Shown here: positions 8,170 through 17,100 of the stretch, in pieces
How positions within the stretch are numbered: the stretch's first letter is position 1
Layout: every line of letters begins with the position of its first letter
Origin: Cyclobacteriaceae bacterium
Lineage (GTDB): Bacteria > Bacteroidota > Bacteroidia > Cytophagales > Cyclobacteriaceae
DNA: 64,000 nt
NCBI GenBank assembly: GCA_019638275.1
Contig: JAHBUC010000008.1
Span: 97,581 to 161,580 of the forward strand
Direction of reading: 5' to 3'
Translations under genes and position numbers: made by a program
The notes under the pieces: model-generated
Told to the model about the DNA's origin: nothing
Databases searched by the model: none
Seen by the model: the letters and a program-made list of their open reading frames with translations, nothing else

Positions 8170-11100
8170 CGTACCAATTCTAAAAATCCGGTAATCGGTT
8201 TTGATCCATCGCGCTTGTCAATGATGTAGAAGTAGGTTCCATCCGGCAGGTCATTACCCATCGAATATACGCCCTTCTCACCAATGCCTCTGAATACCGT
8301 ATCGGCATTATCATATCCATTGGCTTCATACACCAATACCCCGTACCTATTAAACACCTTTACATTGTTATTCGGGTAATTCGAAATACAGTCAATGATC
8401 CAGGTGTCATTGTTATTATCGCCATTGGCAGACACCAGGTTGTAAGACAGTATCTCTGTGCGCACCTCGCCAACAGCCTCACCGTAACAAAACTCGTTGG
8501 TCAGGAATTCGGCCCTGTAAAAACCTGGCGATACTTCAAATACCTGAATACCATCTCCAATGGAAGCATTATTAGATTCGTCAAACCAACGAATACCCCG
8601 TAACACCACATTCTCAGAATTTGTAATGTTGAGCAACACCGAACCTGTACCCGTTAACGTCGGGCTAACATCAGGGCAATACGAAGGCGTTGTTTGAACA
8701 CTCCCCAAGGGCAGTACACGTTCATCCGGAACAACAATTGAACGAACATTCGAACAACCGGTAGTTAACACCACAGCTCTCACGGTATACGTCTGGCTGA
8801 TCAGGTGCAGGTAATTCACCCCAACTGTGTCCGGTGTTTGTGTGGAAGCCTGTGTATTGCTCAACTCACCCGTAAACCATTCAAACCTGAAGCCGGCTGT
8901 TTGATTATTCACATGGGCACGTACCCATCCATTCGGGCGTGCCAGTGGTTCCTGCGGATAAAAATCTTCCCAACAAATTGTGTTCGGTTGAATTAACTGA
9001 GCGCTTGGCGCTACCGGCAATGTCTGATCAACCGGTATGGTCCCCTGGGCCAACGTATCACATCCTGATGATCGATTTACAATGCTTACAAAATAGTTAC
9101 CCTGATCCTGACCGATCAGTTTATGCTGCGTTGAAAGGGTGTCACCAACGCCCGGAGGGTTGGTTAATGCACTCCACCACGAAAAATCATAATTCGAAAC
9201 AGGTCTTCCATCGGCAGTGGCAGAGAGTTGTCCGTTAAAGCGTGTATCGCAATTGGTTAACGGATTTTCAAGTTCAACAAGCGGTACAGGTCTTCTGCGA
9301 TCGTTGGCGATCGAAGTTGTATCCACTACAATACATCCGGTATTTAAGTCTATTAAGCGCACGGTATATAAGCCATCATTCAATGGATCTGCAATAAAAC
9401 TACCAGGTTGCGGTGAGAACGGGAGGTTAGGAAGATTAGCCATGTCGGGCGCAACCGGAGGAGGCTCAACACCAAGACCAGCCGTCAATTGATTTCCATT
9501 ATACAAATCAACCCGGAAGTTGTAAGGAGGACTATACGTTAATCCGTTGACAATAGGGAACGGCAGAACACGAACCACCACAGATCCATTATCAACCAAA
9601 CAACTGCTTTGCGGATCACCGGAAAGCGCTATGGCAGGGAAAAACTTCGGATCAAAAGGTGGTATAATAAAGAGCCTGGTTGTGGCACAACCTGTTGTAG
9701 CGTTTAGTGCTGTAACGGAGTAATTACCACTAGTCAGATCATTGATGGTGGATTGACTACCCGGCCATGGATCAATAACCGTTGTGCCGGTTCCGTCAAG
9801 GCTGTTAAACCAGGTAAAGGTATAATTGGGGTTAGTGGCATTAAATCCATCAGCAGTTGCCTGAAGCACCGCTGTACCATCTGAAGGATCGCAACTCAAC
9901 TGTAATACCGTTTGTTGTATCACCACGCTCGGGTAAACAATGTCTACAGAATCAATCCGGACTTCTGTTGGTGTTGAACGACACTCAGTCAACAGATCGC
10001 GAACAGAGACATAGTATGTACCCGCTTGAAGCATGGATACAAAACGTTGATTGGTCGGTGCACCATTCGGTACATTACCGGCAGGTGCAGGATTTGTAAA
10101 AGCATCGGTTGCGTTATCGTACCAATCGTACTGGAAGTTTGGCGGATCAAGTGCAGGCGATCCTGTTATCGGAGCATTGGTGCCGATGCGTATGGCTGTA
10201 ACAGTTGCATCTCCCCCATTACCCAAACAATCGAATGGTAAGTTCTTATCCACACTGATGATGTTAGGCTTGCTGGCAACCGGATCATACTGTACTATAA
10301 CTTGTGCAGGTGTTTCACAAAGGGTAACCTGGTTTCTTACCATAAAGTTATAAGTACCATCTCCAAGGTTCATCAGGCTATCCAAATCGCCATCATTAAT
10401 ACCATTGCCATTATTGCCTAAAAACTGAAAGGGAGGCGCTCCCGCTGGAGGATTCGGACCCGTATACGTAAATTCATAATCATACAATGCTCCAACACCC
10501 GGACCGGAATTATCGCGAACATTTAGCCTGATCGCACCATTCAGAAATGCTCCTGTACATGATGAGTTAACAAAGGTTTGGAATGAAGGAATCGGATTAA
10601 CGGCAATATCCTGAATATCCACCCGGAACGGTGCCGATTCACAACCCGAACCCGATAAGCCATCGGCTCTTCGTGCTACCACATAATAACTTCCGGCCTG
10701 AATAGTTGGGTGATTGGCAACCGTTAAATTGTCTTCTCCCTGAACATCATCAATAATGGCTGGTAAATTATTCGGATTGTTTGCAACCCAGGTAAAGTGG
10801 AAGTTATTGTGATCCGGATCAATCACTCCATTGATCGAAACATCTTCTACCAAAATTGAACCACCAAAGTCACAAATATCCTGATCGGTTTTGCTGGCAT
10901 CCACTACCAGTATGACTGCATCGTTTTGCTGAAGCACAATACTACCCGAAGTTGAACAAGCCGTTACCACGTTGGTAACCTGAACGGTATATGATCCCGG
11001 GCCGATCAAATCGGTATTGGGTGTACTGTACGGACTGGCTTGATTCAGCACATCGCTTGCACTGAACAAGGCCCCTGCTCCATCGGGATCATTCGTCCAG

Positions 11101-14100
11101 ACAAAATCATAATTGGCGCCTGCACCCGGTCCGCTCGCTGTGCTGGCTGTTACCGTTATCTGACCATCGAAGTTACCATCACAAGCCGTGTTGGATAGCT
11201 GACTCAAACTTACACTCGGTGCTATTCTTCTGTCTTGTACAACAAATGGTACTGGCGCTGTAAAGCACCCTGAACCCGTAACACCCGGTGTTGCCGGGAA
11301 GGCTACTGCATTACGGGTAGCCCGAACATAGAAGGTGCCTGCATCCAGATTCAACAAGGTAAGGCCCGGATCATTGGCTAAGATCGGTACTGTCATTCCC
11401 GGATTATCCGCCCAGGTGTACGTAAACAATCCACTCTGACCCGGACTGCCTCCGATTGATACATCCACTACTGTTCCAGAACCATTAGCTGCCAACGGCA
11501 AGCACACATCAACATCGGTTGACGTTACGCTTACAATCTCCATCGGTACTGTATTCTGCTGCAACACAATTGTGCCGGTTGTTGAACAGGATGTTATCAC
11601 ATTGGTAACCTGAACTTCATAAGATCCTGGCCCGATCAAATCGGTGTTGGGTGTAGTATATGAACTGGCTTGATTCAACGCATCACTTGCACCGAACAAT
11701 GCCCCTGCTCCATCTGGATCATTCGTCCAGATAAAATTATAATTGGCACCTGCACCTGGTCCGCTGGCGGTGCTGGCTGTTACCGTTATCTGGCCATCGA
11801 AATTGCCATCACACGCTGTATTTTCAATTTGACTTAAGGCGATTTGCGGGAAAATTCTGTCATCCAAAATATCACGTCTGATTGGCGCAGATTCGCAGCC
11901 GACACCTGCCCCACCCGCTTTACGAATAGCTTTAACAAAATAGCTTCCTACAGCAATAGCCGGATAGGTTGCCAGCGTTAATTGATCATCTACCGGATGT
12001 GTAATATCATCTTGTCCGTCTATTACCTGAGTGGTAAGATTTCCTTGAAACCACGTGTAATCGAAATCAGCAACAACACCGGGTGCCCCATCAACAAACA
12101 CCAGTATATTTTCAATTCGGCCATCAAAGATGCCGCAATCGGTAAGGTTAAATGGTGTTGCATTCAACGTAAATACAGGTGGCGCTTTACGCTGAATGGT
12201 TGTAGCCAATGAACTGAAACATCCTGTTGTTTCATTTATGGCCGTTAATGAATAATTGCCGTCATTCAAATCTGTAAACAAGTTGTTTACACCTGTGTTG
12301 GCATTTGAATTCGCTGGTTGCCCTGCACCACCGGTTGGTGTCCATTGGTATGTATAGGTTCCTCCATTGCCAGGGCCTGAAGCTGTGATCACGTCTACCT
12401 GAATACTACCCTCAAAGAAGGTCGGATCACACGATGTATCTCCAAAAGGTGTTAAGGTCAGTTGTGGATTAACGGTATTGCTACCAATGGTAATTGTATA
12501 GGGCGCACTGGTGCATCCTAATCCTCCGGTTCCACTTGCATCTGCAGTCTTTGTTGCACGAACACGATAGGTTCCTGCACGAACTGTACCGGCCGGCACT
12601 GTACCACTTGCCGGAAGCGGAGTCTGATTAATAAATTCATCTCCACCGGTGAGCGAGTTGAGGGCATCGCCCTGTGCCACAAACACATTGGGAATATTAT
12701 TCGTTACGTTATCCCAGGCAAACTGGTAATCCGAAACAACTTCAGGGCCACCACCAATTACGCTCAGGCTGCTGATGGTAACACGTGCGCTTTGCTCCAA
12801 CAGCGGATCGCAATACTGGGCATTTAAAACGTTTAGATTACCGGCTACGAATTGCGACACAACGGGGTTATCCAAAACTGTGAAAGCCCTTGATGCTGTA
12901 CACCCATTTGATGCTGTAACATTAAAGGTATAGGTGTTCGGCCCAAGATTTAACGCCTGATAATTACCTGCAGGAACACCCGCGATGGGGAATGCGTTAT
13001 TCGGATCGCTAACCATATCAATATCATAGGTTAACCCTACAATCGGGTCATTCGGATCTTTATCTACGTTGATTTCAATGCTTCCGTCAAACTGCGTAAT
13101 GTCGCAGGCCGTATTCGAAACAACTGAACTTGCCAGGGTTATAATCGGATCAAGTGCAACAGCTTCAATAAGTACATCCTGGTAGATGAAGCAATCACTA
13201 CCTGAATACGTTTCCTGCACCCCAACGATGTATGATCCGGGTATCAATGTGTTCGATACAAGGAATGGCAAAACCGGTTCGGTTGTTCTGTTAGTTGGTG
13301 ACAACAGGGTTGTTAATGGCGGATTGGTGCTACTTCCGGGATACAGAAAAACATTGTAATCGGTTTGATCCGTTCCCGGTGGTGGTGCTGGTGCCACAGG
13401 ATTTTCAATCTCAATGGTAATGCTACCATTCCCTACCGTGTAGGGGCATAACTCAGAGTCTGTTTTGGTGATCTTGATCACCGCATGTGAATTCTGGAAA
13501 GGCAATGAGTGCGGCAAAAACACTTTACACCCAGTGGTCTGATCGGTTACTTCCAGGGTATACAAACCACTCAATAAACCATTCACGGTTGACCCCGTGC
13601 CGACTGTTGCCGGAGGAGTATAAACCGGAGGATTTGTAAAATAATCGATAGAGCCCAACAATGGATCAGTCGGCTGAGGAACTCCTGTATACCAATCGAA
13701 TGTATAACCGGCAGTACCACCATTTGCTGTGGCATCCATCTGTGAGTTTATGGCATTACAATCGGTTGGTAAACTAACATTGGTAATAGCCAGATTGATG
13801 GCGGGTGATGCATCATTAACGGTTCTGATAATCAAATTGGAAACGCATGTCGTATTCACATCACGGGCAACAACCGTGTAATTGCCGGGTATCAAGCCTG
13901 CATATACCGCAGATGGCCCCGCTTGTGAAGCTCCGGCTATCACGGCATTCTCGTCAATGGCATCGCTGCCATCGTACCAGAAGAAATCATAGGTTGCTGC
14001 TGGCAAAGCCGATGCAGAAATAGAACCATCAGGCGGAACACAAACGGTTAAATCAGTAACAACTGCAGATACAACGGGAATGGTAATGTTTTCATCCAAC

Positions 14101-17100
14101 GTAATTACCTGTTCATTCGAACAACCTGTTGAAGGCCTTACCACACGAATGGTATAGGTTTGATTGCCTCGTAAGCCAGTAATCTGATTCGTTGCGGAAG
14201 TAGCGGCCGTTACATCGTTGGTCCACTGAAATGAATAGCCTGCGGTTACACCTGTTCCTCCTCCAATCGCTGTCTCATCAATTGTTGCCAACAACTCACC
14301 ATTTGGATTGGCGATGTCGCATGAAGTCTGATCAATGGCAGCCACTTCAATTTCTGGTATAAATAAGTCGTCCAGTATATCAACCGAAACCGGATTGGAT
14401 ATACAATTATCATCGGTATTCGTAACCGTTATGGTATACGTACCGGCAGGTAAAGCCGTGTAGGTATCGCCAGGTGCAGGACCAACCGTTCCACCGGCAG
14501 ACCAGCTAAATGTAAACCCTGTGTAGGGTGAGGCCACTGGCGCACCCCGATATGAAAGTGTGTTGACAGCCGCACTACCATTTGCAGGCAGTACGCAATT
14601 TTCATTATCAATTGAGGTCAGCGATACCACGGGCAATTCACTGTCATCATCAACCGCAACGATGGCTGTGTTCACGCAACCACTTTCACGGATGGTAACT
14701 TCTACGGTGTATTGAAACAATGAAACTCCGTTCAAGCCGCCTTGAATATTATTGTAGTTACTGGTTGTGAGCGTTGTGTTTAGTTCTGAAAAGTCGGGAG
14801 TAGCCGTAACGGTGTTACCATTGTACCAGCGATAGTCATAGGTTTGACCTAACGGCAACACATCTACAACACTGGCCACACCATCCGGAGCGCCCCCCGC
14901 ACAATTCTGTGAAGGAGTTTGTGCCGTGGTGATGATCGGTAAAACCTTTGCGTTTGTTACCTGCGCTGAATATGGTGCCGACTCACAGCCTGTTGCGACA
15001 TGCAAGGCCGTAACGGTATAGCTACCTACATCCAATCCAGTCAATACATTCAGTCCATTACCAGTAGCACCCGTATTCCACTCAAAGAAATAACTGGCAA
15101 GCGTACTACCACCGGGAATGTTGTTGATCGCTGCACTTACCTGACCATTAAATGGCGTATTGGCAATAGCGGGATCGCAAATTGAATTTGATGCAGGTGT
15201 TAATGCCAATACCGGTATAACCCTGGCATCGGCTACGTTAACCAACGCTGTTGATTGACATCCGTTGACTTGATTGGTTACCAGTACAGAATAGTCGAAT
15301 CCTGCACCACCCTGTACAGCGGTGAGCTGATGGGTATTTGCATTATTCGCAGCATTGGTTACGGGGAATGATCCGGGGCCTGTCCATGCATAGGTATACG
15401 TTGCGCCCGGTGCGGCAACACCGTCCACAGTTACCACACTGGCCTGACCGTTTTCCAAACCGGGAACACAGTTTGTTGAGGCAATACTAGTGGTTGTCAG
15501 ATCAGGAATATCCTGCACATTCTGCACCGGTATGCTTACCAATGAAGAAACACAACCTGTTGGTGTGTGTGTAGCCACTGCCGTATAGGCATCAGGGCCA
15601 CCGTTTAATTGGCTATATACATTAGTTGCTTGAACGCCCGTTGTATTGCCACCACCAAAAACAAATGCATAATCAGTTATTGCACCAACCTGATTAGTAA
15701 CTGTGGCGGTAACGCTACCGCTAAATTGCGTTGGTGGATTTGTTAAAGCCGGATCGCATATCGTATTGTCTTGCGCTGCGAGTGTAAGCACCGGCAAAAC
15801 ACTGGCATCACCTACTAAAACGGTGGCTGTATTTTCACAACCTGAATTTAGGTTTCGAACCAACGTGGTGAAGAATGCACCCGCCCCACCTTGCAACCCA
15901 TTGCCTGGTGTATTCACACCATAAGCAGGAGTTGTTGCCTCAATCGGACCTGCAGCAACATTCCCGTTATACCACTCAAACGTGTAATCCGGAGAATTTA
16001 TGCCTGCTCCATCAACATCGGTTACCTGCGCCACGCCATTGGCCAAGGCAGGATCGCAATTGGTGCTAACTATTGAAGAGGCGGTTATAACCGGAAGTGC
16101 TTTTATACTTAATACTTGTTCAACAGTTGCAACCGAGGGGCAATGCAACAAGGTGTTTGTAACTACGAGTGTATAAAAACCACTGTCAAGGTTTACATAG
16201 TTTTGCTGATTCAGGTTAACTGGCGCTCCTGTTGCTAGGGGGCCATCATACCACTCAAAAATATAGTCCGGTGTGCCTGCTGTAATTGTGTTTCCGCCAA
16301 ACGTAACCGTTGATAGCACGCTTCCTGTAAAACCAAGTGCCTGATCACAAACCGAATTGGGCGTAGTACTTAATGCAATCAAGGGGTAATTGATAATCTC
16401 ATTGATGACCGTATCCCTGGCGATTGAACATTGATTGGCCGTTGTTATCCGTACGGTAAAGGCCTGGCCTCCACCCTTTACACCTTCTGCAATTTGTCCG
16501 TTAATACCGGAGGTTCCTCCAGTGTGCGGTGTAATCGTATTCTGACCTTCAAACCATTCGAACGTAAAATCAGCCGGGTTTTGAAGAACACCATTAACAA
16601 ATGCATCCGCTTGTAAGCGGCCATTGGATTGTAACGGATCACAGGAAGTTTGTGGAGCAAGCTCCGTAAACCTCGCTTCAGGAAGCACCGTAAGGTCGCG
16701 GATGGCGATGGTGTCGGGATTTAAACTGGCCGAATTACATCCGGTGGCAATCTCCGTTATCAATACTTCATAATGCCCAACAGGCAAACCTTTAACCGTT
16801 GGGTTGCCGGTGTTATTGGGTAGTATGCTTCCGCGTGTATCCGTGACCTTATCATAGAAGTACCAATTGAATTGATAATTCAATGTGTCCTGCTCTACAC
16901 CGCCTATAAATGGCCGCGCTGTAACCGAACCACTTGAGGCGTTTACACAGTTTACTACATCAACTGCACTTAATACCAGATCGGGTTCTTCAGTAAAATC
17001 GATAATAACGCCATCAGCTTCAGTAGTACAACCACTCAGGGTTTCGGTTACAATAACTGTATACGTGCCCGACCGCACATTCTCCAACACCGGACCGGTA

